From Bacteroidales bacterium (GTDB taxonomy: Bacteria; Bacteroidota; Bacteroidia; Bacteroidales; PUMT01): a DNA stretch of 48,651 nt. Made by a program: the position numbers and the translations under genes. Of this stretch, positions 35,727 to 44,927 are shown piece after piece. How positions within the stretch are numbered: position 1 is the first letter of the stretch; every line of letters begins with the position of its first letter. Below the pieces are notes generated by a model. It saw only the letters and a program-made list of their open reading frames with translations. It did no database searches and was not told where the DNA came from. The stretch is taken from contig SLCF01000020.1 in assembly GCA_007125955.1 (NCBI GenBank), positions 1 through 48,651 of the forward strand. The letters run 5' to 3'.

Positions 35727-37811
35727 ATGAAAAAAATAATAAACATAATCATTCTACTGCTTTTCCTTTTAAGCATTACTGCAAATGCACAGATCGACCG
35801 GAGCAAAGCACCTGAGCCCGGCCCACCACCCGTAATCCGGATTGGGGATTATGAAACATTTACAATTGAGAACGGGATAAAGGTGATTGTTGTTGAAAAC
35901 AGAACTGTCCCGGTCGTTTCATTTCAGTTAACCCTTGATGTTGACAGGGTACTGGAAGGAGATGCCAAAGGATATGTAAGCACAGCCGGCGAACTTATGA
36001 GAACAGGGACCATAAACAGGTCAAAACAGCAGATCGATGAGGAGATTGATTTTCTGGGTGCCACACTGACGACGCATTCAAGGGGAATGTTCGCCTCATC
36101 CCTGACAAGGCACACAGAACCGCTACTGGAACTTATGTCAGATATACTGCTAAACCCCACATTTCCTGAAGAAGAACTTAAACGCAGCCTCAGACAGTCA
36201 CGGTCTGCCCTCTCGACAGTCCGCACTGATGCAGGATCAATGGTTAACAATGTTTCATCTGTTCTGTTATACGGCAGTGAGCACCCCTATGGTGAGGTGG
36301 TGAGAGAAGAAACAATTGATAATATTACCGTCGAAAAATGCAGGGAGTATTACGAAACCTACTTCAAACCTGATGAAGCGTATATGGTTGTTGTGGGAGA
36401 TATAGATGCTGCAATGGCCAAAGAGCTGATAACCCGGTTTTTCTCAGACTGGGAACCGGGAGAAGTGCCCCGGCACAATTATGAAACGCCCCGCCCTCCG
36501 GAAGGCAGAAGAGTTGCTTTCGCCAACCGCTCAGGTGCTGTCCAGTCAGTTATATCAGTCACACACCCCGTTCAGCTTACACCGGGACATCCTGATGCTA
36601 TCAGTACAAGTGTAATGAACAGCATACTGGGAGGTGGTGTTTTCTCCGGCAGGCTTATGCAGAACCTGCGTGAGGATAAAGGTTATACCTACGGTGCAAG
36701 GTCAGCCATTTCAACCGACAGGCTGGTTGGCCGCTTCAATGCGCGCACTGAAGTCCGCAATACTGTAACAGACAGTGCTGTAATTGAAATTCTTTACGAA
36801 ATGGAGCGCCTGAGGAGTGAGCCTGTTGAAGATGAAACACTGGAGCTGATTCAGAATTTCATGACCGGCAGTTTTGCACGTTCGCTTGAAAGTCCCAGAA
36901 CCGTGGCAAATTTTGCCCTTAACATCGAACGCTACAACCTGCCTGAAGATTATTACTCTAAATACCTTGAAAGGCTTAACAATGTTACCGCTTCAGATGT
37001 GAGCGAAATGGCTCAAAAATATCTTCTTCCCGAAAACTCTTATATAATTGTGGGTGGCAATAGCGACGAGGTAGCCGAAACTTTAAAAAAATTCAGCTCT
37101 ACAGGCGAAGTAGAATTTTTTGATCCATTTGGGCGGCAGGTTGAACAATCAGATCATTTTATCCCTGAAGGATTGTCAGCTTCAGCTATAATAGAAAACT
37201 ACATTGACGCCGTGGGAGGCAGGGAAAACCTCGAGAATATCGAGGATATAACAATTGAAATGGAAGCAAGCATGCAGGGGATGAGCATTCAAAGCGTTAC
37301 CCATCAGAAGTCTCCAAACAAGTACTATTCTTCAATGAGTATGAGCGGCAATGTTTTGCAGGAGCAGATTTTTGACGGGGAAAGGGGTGTTATTATCATG
37401 CCGCAGGGGAGAGTGGAACTTGACGATGAGATGATTAAACAAATGAAGTTGCAGGTTACTCTGAACATTGAGCTCTATTATGAAGAAATGGGATTTGAGT
37501 TGGAATTCGACGGTGTTGAGAATATTGAGGGGAAGAATGCATACAGGATAAATATAACCGGGCCGGGGGATATAAAAAGATCCGACCACTTTGACCCGGA
37601 AACAGGCTTAAGAGTGAGGACGACAGTTACTGAAGAGTCTCCCATGGGGGAAATTACCCAGATAACCACTTACAGCGATTACAGAAGTGTAAACGATATT
37701 AAATTCCCCTTTAAAATGCTGCAGCAGGCAGGTCCGCAGGCAATAGACATGGAAGTTACTGAAATAAAAATAAATCAAGGTCTTTCAGATGAGCTGTTCA
37801 ACGTGGAATAA
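35727..37811 (+). CDS. M16-like non-catalytic subunit fused to a LolA-like domain
   Basis: The 694-residue protein begins with a signal peptide (ending near ANAQ, residue 22). Residues 40-475 are M16-like, with GGGVFSGRLMQNLREDKGYTYGARS as in the substrate-binding half (positions about 308-332), but the HxxEH site is replaced by STAGELMRTG, so it should be inactive. From about residue 485 a second domain starts (IIENYIDAVGGRENL) that resembles LolA/outer-membrane lipoprotein-sorting folds and runs to the end. It follows the active M16 gene by 27 nt and probably forms a heterodimer with it. Confidence 0.88.
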   Translation: MKKIINIIILLLFLLSITANAQIDRSKAPEPGPPPVIRIGDYETFTIENGIKVIVVENRTVPVVSFQLTLDVDRVLEGDAKGYVSTAGELMRTGTINRSKQQIDEEIDFLGATLTTHSRGMFASSLTRHTEPLLELMSDILLNPTFPEEELKRSLRQSRSALSTVRTDAGSMVNNVSSVLLYGSEHPYGEVVREETIDNITVEKCREYYETYFKPDEAYMVVVGDIDAAMAKELITRFFSDWEPGEVPRHNYETPRPPEGRRVAFANRSGAVQSVISVTHPVQLTPGHPDAISTSVMNSILGGGVFSGRLMQNLREDKGYTYGARSAISTDRLVGRFNARTEVRNTVTDSAVIEILYEMERLRSEPVEDETLELIQNFMTGSFARSLESPRTVANFALNIERYNLPEDYYSKYLERLNNVTASDVSEMAQKYLLPENSYIIVGGNSDEVAETLKKFSSTGEVEFFDPFGRQVEQSDHFIPEGLSASAIIENYIDAVGGRENLENIEDITIEMEASMQGMSIQSVTHQKSPNKYYSSMSMSGNVLQEQIFDGERGVIIMPQGRVELDDEMIKQMKLQVTLNIELYYEEMGFELEFDGVENIEGKNAYRINITGPGDIKRSDHFDPETGLRVRTTVTEESPMGEITQITTYSDYRSVNDIKFPFKMLQQAGPQAIDMEVTEIKINQGLSDELFNVE

Positions 37812-37823
37812 TCCCAAAAAAGT

Positions 37824-37864
37824 AAAAATTAACCCTGCACCGGACAGTTCAGGGTTAATTTTTT
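37824..37864. terminator. Strong bidirectional terminator
   Basis: AAAAATTAACCCTG (37824-37837) pairs perfectly over 14 bp with 37850-37863 around a 12-nt loop. The flanking A and T tracts make it work on both strands. It lies between the convergent M16-LolA and sodium:solute symporter genes, 12 nt after the former's stop. Confidence 0.93.
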
Positions 37865-37910
37865 GAAGCTGAAATTTTATACCTTTTAAAACCTTATATA
37901 AACAGGTAAA

Positions 37911-39362
37911 TTAATTTTTACCGGGAGCAGCTGCTCTGTCCGGGAATAATTTTAAAAATGTTAAGAATACCAGGGCTGAGGCAGTAATACCAAATATATT
38001 GGGATCGAGATTAAACAGCAGCCTTATATCAGCTGCGGTAAGGAAAAGAGTTGTGCCTCCTCCTGCTATCATTGACCAGAGGGCAGCTGTCGGATTCGTT
38101 TTTTTCCAGAAAAATGCCCCTATCACCGGCACAAGCAGCCCTGAAACCATAAACGCATAAGAGTAAAGCATCAGTTCAAGAACATTCTCCATATAAAGAG
38201 CCAGCAGGAGAGCAAGTGTCCCAATTACCAAAGTCAGCCCCTGTGATATTCTCAGGACAGTCCTTGGATCATTTTTGATATTGAAAAACTTATCAATTAT
38301 ATCGGTGAGAATATTGCCGGATGCTGCCATCATGCAGCTGTCAGCTGTAGACATGATTGCCGAAAAGTATGCAGCCATCATTAGTCCCATTAGTCCCACC
38401 GGCAGAACTGTACGCAACAGCAGTGGAAGACCCTTTTCCGCATCAAGTTCCTCTCCCGGCAGATAACCAAGGTATTCAAACATGCCGTTTTCAAAGGCAA
38501 CACGTGCAAAAAGCCCCAGCACAACTCCCATCATTGCCATGAGCGGCCATTCAAAAATGCCGGCAATGAACCATGCACGCTGTGCCTGTTTCTTATCCCT
38601 TGTGGAATATATCCGCTGATAAAGGGTCATCCCTACAAACCATATAGGCAGAATTGTTACAGCCCAGTTTACTATTGTCTGCCATGCCACATTCCGGAAA
38701 GACAAGAATTCAGGACCAAGTGTGCTTCTAATCGCCTCCATTCCTCCAATTGAAGAGTAACCTATAGGTATGCCTATAAAGATGAGACCTCCCATAAGTA
38801 TTATCCACTGGAAGGTATCGGTATAGATCACAGCTTTCAATCCGCCCATTGCAGTATATACAATTGCAATTATCCCCATACTAATAAGCGCTGTTGTCAT
38901 ATCAAGTGCAACAAATGTTGCCGAAGCGAGTTTGGCGCCTGCAAGTATCTGTGAGCTTGTAAACCCGATATAACCTATTGCAGATATGAATCCTGCCAGC
39001 ATAGCCACTTTTGGACTGTAGAAGTGTTCAAATATCTGAGGGAATGTATACATCGCTTTTTTATCGGACAATGCCCTGACTTTTGGAATAAGTATGACTG
39101 CAGTCAGCCATGCACCGATGAGTCCGGTAAAAAGCATCCATGAGCCGGCCATCCCCATAATGAAACCAAGCCCCCCAAGCCCGATAGAAAAGCCTCCTCC
39201 CACATCGGTTGCAACAACCGATAGCCCAACATGTAAAGGACCCATTTTGCGTCCTCCTACAAAAAAATCATCGGGATTGATATTACGGATAAGAAAAAAG
39301 AAACCTATTCCAAGAACAACAATCATGTAAAGGATAAAAACAACCAGGTCTATAAAGTGCAT
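37911..39362 (-). CDS. Sodium:solute symporter family protein
   Basis: The 483-residue protein has about 13 predicted transmembrane helices. The SSS-family pattern includes DFFVGGRKMGPLHVGLSVVATDVGGGF near the N-terminus and AYFSAIMSTADSCMMAASG, the conserved sodium-site helix. The substrate is not readable from the sequence; relatives take up amino acids, sugars or pantothenate. It stands alone between a terminator and a 284-nt intergenic region. Confidence 0.9.
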   Translation of the reverse strand: MHFIDLVVFILYMIVVLGIGFFFLIRNINPDDFFVGGRKMGPLHVGLSVVATDVGGGFSIGLGGLGFIMGMAGSWMLFTGLIGAWLTAVILIPKVRALSDKKAMYTFPQIFEHFYSPKVAMLAGFISAIGYIGFTSSQILAGAKLASATFVALDMTTALISMGIIAIVYTAMGGLKAVIYTDTFQWIILMGGLIFIGIPIGYSSIGGMEAIRSTLGPEFLSFRNVAWQTIVNWAVTILPIWFVGMTLYQRIYSTRDKKQAQRAWFIAGIFEWPLMAMMGVVLGLFARVAFENGMFEYLGYLPGEELDAEKGLPLLLRTVLPVGLMGLMMAAYFSAIMSTADSCMMAASGNILTDIIDKFFNIKNDPRTVLRISQGLTLVIGTLALLLALYMENVLELMLYSYAFMVSGLLVPVIGAFFWKKTNPTAALWSMIAGGGTTLFLTAADIRLLFNLDPNIFGITASALVFLTFLKLFPDRAAAPGKN

Positions 39363-39375
39363 ACGAATAATTTAT

Positions 39376-39388
39376 TGATTAATAATCA
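39376..39388. promoter_or_regulatory. Short perfect inverted repeat before the symporter start
   Basis: TGATTA-A-TAATCA is a perfect 6-bp inverted repeat, 14 bp upstream of the symporter start codon. Its place suggests an operator, but AT-rich palindromes arise easily by chance. The rest of the 39363-39646 region shows no gene. Confidence 0.25.
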
Positions 39389-39646
39389 GAAATATGCATT
39401 TTTCATCAGATAAAATTAACAAATTATGTCAATAATCATAATGGAAAATTGACAAGAGCCAATTTATTACATCTTAAAAATTACTTGCGGGCAATATGAA
39501 AAAATTTATGTGAAAATGAAGGTGTCTCTTATGAAAATCTGAATTTGCAATTTTCTGTTACAATTCAAAAACGAAACCCAGGACTCTTTTTTAAAACGTA
39601 ATATGAAAAATAATTGCCGTTTCAGTTAAGACAGGGGTGGCAAGGG

Positions 39647-40474
39647 TTACAAATTGATCCTGTGAAGGTAAGTCCTGATCAAAACAATAAAAAGGAGGGT
39701 GTAGCCTGCCACCAGGACAATATTGGTCGAAAGAGGAAGCTGGTGAGTGAAAAGACCCATTGATTCAAAAGTAAGCATGTCGGCGCCATCAGTTGTTATC
39801 TGGCTTTCTGACGATATTGACAGGAATTCCGGTACCGGTGTCAGGCTCGAAATTGCTTTTAAAGGGAAAAACTGTCTGAATGCCGGCTCGAAAAAGCTCC
39901 TGAAAACAGGTTCTATGAGAATCCGGAGCAAAAAAAACATAACTATTGACAGTCCTGTCCCTTTCATCAGAATTGCAATTACAAGTCCAAGCACCATATA
40001 GGCTAAAGTTTGCAGAAAGTAAACAAACAAAATATGGAAGCTCCCGAAAAGATCAGAATATCCGGTATCAGAACTGTATATCAATCCAAACAACGCACCT
40101 GTAAAAAATACAACCAGGAAAGCATAAATTGCAAGCATCAATATCACTGATCCTTTACCAACCAGCAGCTGATCACGATTGAGCCCATTAAAAATATGCT
40201 GCCTGAAAGTTTTATATGCAAACTCATTACAGGTAAGAATAATTACTGTGAACACAAGCAGGATATTGAACCAGCTGGCCATCCAGGTAACAGTTTGCCA
40301 CACATAGGGAAAAGCAAGCAAATTACGTGGATTGAACCCGGGTAATTCAATACTTATCCTTGAAGAAAGGAAAACAACCATTACAAGAAAAAATAGATGT
40401 AATCCCAACAGAACCTTGACAGCTTTGTAGTTGAGTATTTTTATCAATTCTATCCTGAGAAGATTTGTGAGCAT
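39647..40474 (-). CDS. ABC-2 type transporter permease
   Basis: The 275-residue protein has six predicted membrane helices. The segment NEFAYKTFRQHIFNGLNRDQLLVGK after helix 2 is typical of ABC-2 permeases that pair with BcrA-type ATPases. It probably forms an exporter with the ATPase encoded 27 bp upstream on the same strand. The substrate is unknown. Confidence 0.85.
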   Translation of the reverse strand: MLTNLLRIELIKILNYKAVKVLLGLHLFFLVMVVFLSSRISIELPGFNPRNLLAFPYVWQTVTWMASWFNILLVFTVIILTCNEFAYKTFRQHIFNGLNRDQLLVGKGSVILMLAIYAFLVVFFTGALFGLIYSSDTGYSDLFGSFHILFVYFLQTLAYMVLGLVIAILMKGTGLSIVMFFLLRILIEPVFRSFFEPAFRQFFPLKAISSLTPVPEFLSISSESQITTDGADMLTFESMGLFTHQLPLSTNIVLVAGYTLLFIVLIRTYLHRINL

Positions 40475-40501
40475 GGTATATTGGATTTGAGCTGACAGAT
40501 A

Positions 40502-41398
40502 TTAAGACTCTTTAACCAGTTCAAGGAATTGCGATTCCAGAGTGATTTTCTTTTCCTCCAGCCTTGAAACAACTATCCCCTTCTGCACAAGAAATCGGTT
40601 AACCTGCAAAGGTGTTACGCCATCGTTAAGTGTTGCCAGAACATGATCGTCACCGGGAATTGTGGTTTTTACAATTCCTGATCTGCTTAGCTCTTCCTGA
40701 AGCCTCTCATTGTCTTCAGAAGAAAGCAGCAGTTTTACCTCCTTCCCTGGCAGCTCTGAAACAGGTGCTTCAGCAAGCAGCTTCCCTTCCTTAAGCACAG
40801 CAACATTAGTACATACCTTTTCCACTTCAGCAAGAATATGACTTGCCATAATAATTGTCTTGCCTTTTTCACTTTCGCCTGTAATAACATCTCTTATGTC
40901 AGCTATACCTTTGGGGTCTACACCGTTTGTCGGTTCGTCAAGTACAAGCACTTCCGGATCGCCCAGCAATACGGATGCAATCGCCATTCTTTGCTGCATG
41001 CCGAGCGAAAGTGTCCTGTATTTTGACTGCTTCCGGTTATACAGATTTACAGTTTTAAGGACGCGGTCGATATCGTCAAATGGGATATCCTTTATACGGG
41101 AAATAATTTTTAGATTATCTGAAAGTGTGAGGTAAGGATAAAAATAGGGGACTTCTATAAGGGTTCCGATCTTTTTCCTTGAAATATCAGAAGGGATATC
41201 CCCGCCAAACCAGGAATAAGTTCCTTTCATGGGGTTGACCAATCCCATTACAATAGCCAGGGTGGTTGTTTTTCCACTTCCGTTTGGTCCGAGAATACCG
41301 AAAACCTCCCCTTTATTTACTGAAAAGGAAAGATCGTCAACGGCACATATTCTGCCAAAATATTTGGTAATACCTTTTATTTCAAGAATTGCACCCAC
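40502..41398 (-). CDS. ABC transporter ATP-binding protein (BcrA/DrrA-like)
   Basis: The 298-residue protein contains Walker A (GPNGSGKT), a signature motif in the variant form LSLGMQQR, Walker B (VLVLDEPTNGVDP) and the switch His in MASHI. A C-terminal accessory domain follows residue 220. The start is GTG at 41398, with no ATG nearby in frame. The upstream -7 box at 41457-41464 suggests its own promoter within the end of recQ. It drives the ABC-2 permease encoded next. Confidence 0.9.
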   Translation of the reverse strand: MGAILEIKGITKYFGRICAVDDLSFSVNKGEVFGILGPNGSGKTTTLAIVMGLVNPMKGTYSWFGGDIPSDISRKKIGTLIEVPYFYPYLTLSDNLKIISRIKDIPFDDIDRVLKTVNLYNRKQSKYRTLSLGMQQRMAIASVLLGDPEVLVLDEPTNGVDPKGIADIRDVITGESEKGKTIIMASHILAEVEKVCTNVAVLKEGKLLAEAPVSELPGKEVKLLLSSEDNERLQEELSRSGIVKTTIPGDDHVLATLNDGVTPLQVNRFLVQKGIVVSRLEEKKITLESQFLELVKES

Positions 41399-41456
41399 AA
41401 CAGAAGTTATTATAACCTGATAGACGAATATAGTCTAAAAATATTACAAATGGGCG

Positions 41457-41464
41457 CAAAAATA
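41457..41464 (-). promoter_or_regulatory. -7 element of the ABC exporter genes
   Basis: The minus strand reads TATTTTTG, an exact TAnnTTTG match, about 60 nt before the GTG start of the ATPase gene and just past the recQ stop codon. TTTC lies 18 nt upstream. It would make the exporter independent of recQ transcription. Confidence 0.45.
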
Positions 41465-41466
41465 TA

Positions 41467-43662
41467 TCAGTTCCCCATTTCAGAAATGAATTTTATTCGC
41501 ATCAGTCTGATATCTTCCTCTGAATAATCATCTTCCCCCAGCTCATTCAGGGCTTCCTCTACAGATTCCGATTCCGCCTCATCCCTGAAATATTCAAATA
41601 CTTCCTGCTGACGGTCTTCATCAATGACATTATTTATGTAGTAATCCAGATTAACTTTTGTTCCTGAATTGACAATGGCTTCTATTTCCGTAAGAAGTTC
41701 ACCTACCTCAAGATTTTTTGCAGAAGCTATGTCTTCAAGCATCATTTTCCGGTCAATTGCCTGGATGATTGACACTTTCATGCCTGACTTGTTGACAACC
41801 GTTTTGACTATCATATCCTGGGGGCGGATAATTTCCTTTTCTTCAACATGTTTTGCTATAACAACGGCAAATTCTTTTCCGTATTTTTTTGCCTTTCCTG
41901 CACCCACACCTGAAATATTCTGCATTTCCTCAAGATTCACCGGATATTGCAAAGCCATATCCTCAAGAGACGAATCCTGAAAAATGACAAACGGAGGAAG
42001 TTTTTTCTTTTTGGAGATCTCTTTTCTTAAATCCTTAAGTATCTCTAGCAACTCCAGGTCAACCGTGCTGGTTCCCGCACCATTCTCTTTTTCAAGTTCA
42101 TCCGTACCGTTTTCTTCATAATCATGGTCTTTTGTCAATGTAATTGAGTGTGGATTGTCAAGAAACTTATACCCCTCCTCAGTTACTTTCAGCAAACCGT
42201 AATTTTCAATCTCCTTAACAAGCATTCTGGCTATCATTGCCTGGCGTATCACTGCATTCCAGAATTTCTCATCTTTTTCACCTCCTTCTCCGAACTGAGG
42301 GAGTTCATCATGCTTGTATGTCTGCACGGCTCTTGTGAGATTTCCGGCTATTACAGCTGCAATATGATCGGCCTTGAATTTTTCATTTACCGCCAGTACG
42401 GTATTTAAAACAAGGTTTATGTGATCCTTCCCTTCGAACTGTACTTTAGGGTGCAGGCAATTATCACAATTATCACAATTATCCTGAGTGTATTCCTCAC
42501 CGAAGTAATGTAATAGCAGTTTTCTCCTGCAAACGGATGATTCTGCATATGAGACCGTTTCCAGCAGAAGCTGTTTACCTATCTCCTGCTCGGCCACATG
42601 CTTGTTTTGCATGAATTTTTCCAGCTTCTGTATATCCTTGTAACTGTAGAAAGTAATACATTTCCCTTCTCCTCCGTCTCTGCCTGCACGACCGGTTTCC
42701 TGGTAATAACCTTCCAGGCTTTTTGGAATATCATAATGTATTACAAAGCGAACATCAGGCTTGTCAATACCCATCCCGAAAGCAATAGTGGCTACTATTA
42801 CATCCACCTCTTCCATAAGAAATTTATCCTGGTTGGCTGACCGTGTGGACGAATCCATCCCGGCATGATAAGGCAGTGCTTTAATGCCGTTAATTGAGAG
42901 TGTTTCGGCCATTTCCTCAACTTTCTTCCGGCTGAGGCAATAAACAATGCCTGATTTACCATGATTATTTTTAATAAACCTGATTATTCCCTTTACTGCA
43001 TTTACTTTGGGTCTTACCTCATAATAGAGGTTAGGCCTGTTAAATGAACATTTATATACATTGGCATCAAGCATTCCCAGGTTTTTCTGAATGTCGTGCT
43101 GCACCTTCGGGGTAGCGGTGGCTGTAAGCGCTATTACCGGAGCCTCACCTATTTCATTTATGATCGACCTGATGCGCCGGTATTCAGGTCTGAAATCATG
43201 ACCCCATTCTGAAATACAGTGCGCTTCATCAATAGCATAAAATGAAACTCCCACCTGCCTGAGAAATTCGATATTATCTTTCTTTGTAAGCGATTCAGGT
43301 GCCACATACAACATTTTGGTCTTACCGCTAAGCACATCTTCCTTGACTTTCTGAATCGCAATCTTTGTCAATGAGGAGTTCAGAAAGTGAGCCACCCCGT
43401 CTGCCGAACTGAAGGCACGAATAGCATCAACCTGATTTTTCATAAGGGCAATAAGCGGAGAAATTATAATGGCCGTTCCTTCCATTATAATTGCAGGCAG
43501 CTGGTAACACAAAGATTTACCACCACCTGTGGGCATAAGCACAAATGTGTGATTGCCCGACAATACATTTTTGATCACCTCTTCCTGATTACCTTTGAAT
43601 TTACTAAACCCGAAATAATTCTTAAGGTAGCCGGACAAAGGAGTTTTCGTCTCAACTTTCAT
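41467..43662 (-). CDS. recQ: ATP-dependent DNA helicase RecQ
   Basis: The product has 731 residues from ATG 43662. It has Walker A with Lys49 (MPTGGGKS), the DEAH box with aromatic-rich loop (AIDEAHCISEWGHDFRPEY), and motif VI (QETGRAGRDG). The zinc-binding cysteines follow (CRRKLLLHYF, CDNCDNC), then the RQC winged helix and an HRDC domain at about 530-600. About 110 more residues end the protein. It unwinds 3'-tailed DNA in repair. The frame reaches TTG 43698, but ATG 43662 is the natural start. Confidence 0.95.
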   Translation of the reverse strand: MKVETKTPLSGYLKNYFGFSKFKGNQEEVIKNVLSGNHTFVLMPTGGGKSLCYQLPAIIMEGTAIIISPLIALMKNQVDAIRAFSSADGVAHFLNSSLTKIAIQKVKEDVLSGKTKMLYVAPESLTKKDNIEFLRQVGVSFYAIDEAHCISEWGHDFRPEYRRIRSIINEIGEAPVIALTATATPKVQHDIQKNLGMLDANVYKCSFNRPNLYYEVRPKVNAVKGIIRFIKNNHGKSGIVYCLSRKKVEEMAETLSINGIKALPYHAGMDSSTRSANQDKFLMEEVDVIVATIAFGMGIDKPDVRFVIHYDIPKSLEGYYQETGRAGRDGGEGKCITFYSYKDIQKLEKFMQNKHVAEQEIGKQLLLETVSYAESSVCRRKLLLHYFGEEYTQDNCDNCDNCLHPKVQFEGKDHINLVLNTVLAVNEKFKADHIAAVIAGNLTRAVQTYKHDELPQFGEGGEKDEKFWNAVIRQAMIARMLVKEIENYGLLKVTEEGYKFLDNPHSITLTKDHDYEENGTDELEKENGAGTSTVDLELLEILKDLRKEISKKKKLPPFVIFQDSSLEDMALQYPVNLEEMQNISGVGAGKAKKYGKEFAVVIAKHVEEKEIIRPQDMIVKTVVNKSGMKVSIIQAIDRKMMLEDIASAKNLEVGELLTEIEAIVNSGTKVNLDYYINNVIDEDRQQEVFEYFRDEAESESVEEALNELGEDDYSEEDIRLMRIKFISEMGN

Positions 43663-43827
43663 AATTTTCCATTTCCATGTTTTCGCATCCGTCAGCAAAA
43701 AATGTGCAAAAACCCGAGTTAACCAGCATTTTTACACCAATGCATGGTTTTTAAGAGTAAATATATAAAATTTGCACATAAAAAAATACTAAAAAGGCAC
43801 ATATATAAATATAATAATTCAGAAAAC

Positions 43828-43835
43828 CAAATTTA
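43828..43835 (-). promoter_or_regulatory. -7 element upstream of recQ
   Basis: The minus strand reads TAAATTTG, an exact TAnnTTTG match, about 165 nt before the recQ start. The 43663-43884 region between the divergent recQ and kdsD genes is very AT-rich, so chance matches are possible. Confidence 0.35.
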
Positions 43836-43920
43836 CGGGCTGATATTTTGAATTTTTAATTATATATTTCACTTTTTTAATGTTATGATTTTTACCCCCC
43901 GGGAAAAAGAAAGATATCTG

Positions 43921-44895
43921 ATGAATATGAAAACACCAGAAGAGATAATAAATATTGCCAAAAGAACAGTTATAACAGAATCAAATGCCATCAATAATCT
44001 TGTTTCCCAGATTGATGAAGATTTTGCAAAGGCTGTAGAACTTATTTACAACAGCAATGGAAGGGTTGTAATTACCGGGATTGGAAAAAGTGCTATCATT
44101 GCAGGCAAGATTACAGCAACACTTAATTCCACAGGTACACCCGCTATCTACATGCATGCAGCTGATGCAATCCACGGTGATCTTGGAATAATCAGGAACG
44201 AAGATATACTCATTTGTATTTCCAAAAGCGGGAACACACCTGAGATTAAAGTACTTGTCCCTTTAATAAAAAACATGGGGAACACTATTATAGGATTGGT
44301 ATCCGACACAAGCTCCTATCTGGCAAAAAAAGCAGATCTGATTCTGAAAGCGCATGTGGAAATGGAAGCTTGTCCATACAATCTTGCCCCAACTTCCAGC
44401 ACAACCGCCCAGATGGTTATTGGCGATGCCCTTGCCGTAGCGCTTCTTCAGTGCAGGGGGTTTTCCGAAAAGGATTTCGCAAAATTCCATCCTGGCGGAC
44501 AGTTAGGGAAAAAGCTCTATATGCGTGTTGGCGACTTTTATCTGGAGGGCAGATTGCCAAAAGTTGGTATTCACGACAGCATACAGAATGTAATTCTTGA
44601 AATTTCTTCAAAAAGACTTGGTGCAACTGCCGTACTTGATGAAAATGGTCAACTTACAGGTATTGTAACTGATGGTGATTTACGCCGTATGCTGGAAAAG
44701 CAGGTTTCCCTTGAAAATCTTACTGCCAGGCATATCATGTCACCCAATCCAAAAACTATAGATTATGATGCACTGGCTGTTGATGCTTTTGACATAATGA
44801 AACAAAACAATATTACTCAACTACTCGTTTTAAAAAATCGCAGATATATCGGAATAATCCATATTCACGATATTTTAAAGGAAGGAATTGTTTAA
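43921..44895 (+). CDS. kdsD: D-arabinose 5-phosphate isomerase (KpsF/GutQ family)
   Basis: The protein has 324 residues from ATG 43921; an upstream ATG at 43885 adds 12 polar residues, so the start is not certain. An N-terminal SIS sugar-isomerase domain (VVITGIGKSAIIAGKI, YMHAADAIHGDLG, ISKSGNTPE) is followed by two CBS domains after about residue 195 (LGATAVLDENGQLTGIVTDGDLRR). It converts ribulose 5-phosphate to arabinose 5-phosphate, the first step to Kdo of LPS. tatC follows after 32 nt; the pair diverges from recQ. Confidence 0.93.
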   Translation: MNMKTPEEIINIAKRTVITESNAINNLVSQIDEDFAKAVELIYNSNGRVVITGIGKSAIIAGKITATLNSTGTPAIYMHAADAIHGDLGIIRNEDILICISKSGNTPEIKVLVPLIKNMGNTIIGLVSDTSSYLAKKADLILKAHVEMEACPYNLAPTSSTTAQMVIGDALAVALLQCRGFSEKDFAKFHPGGQLGKKLYMRVGDFYLEGRLPKVGIHDSIQNVILEISSKRLGATAVLDENGQLTGIVTDGDLRRMLEKQVSLENLTARHIMSPNPKTIDYDALAVDAFDIMKQNNITQLLVLKNRRYIGIIHIHDILKEGIV

Positions 44896-44927
44896 AAACG
44901 GATAATTATTATAATTAATAATTTGTT

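Noticed and set aside
39363-39646. Possible small RNA in the gap between symporter and ABC permease genes
   Set aside because: Apart from a short palindrome there is no stable stem, terminator or promoter consensus.
43663-43884. Hairpin or promoter pair in the recQ-kdsD gap
   Set aside because: The sequence is so AT-rich that several weak matches occur by chance. Only the exact -7 box for recQ was kept, at low confidence.
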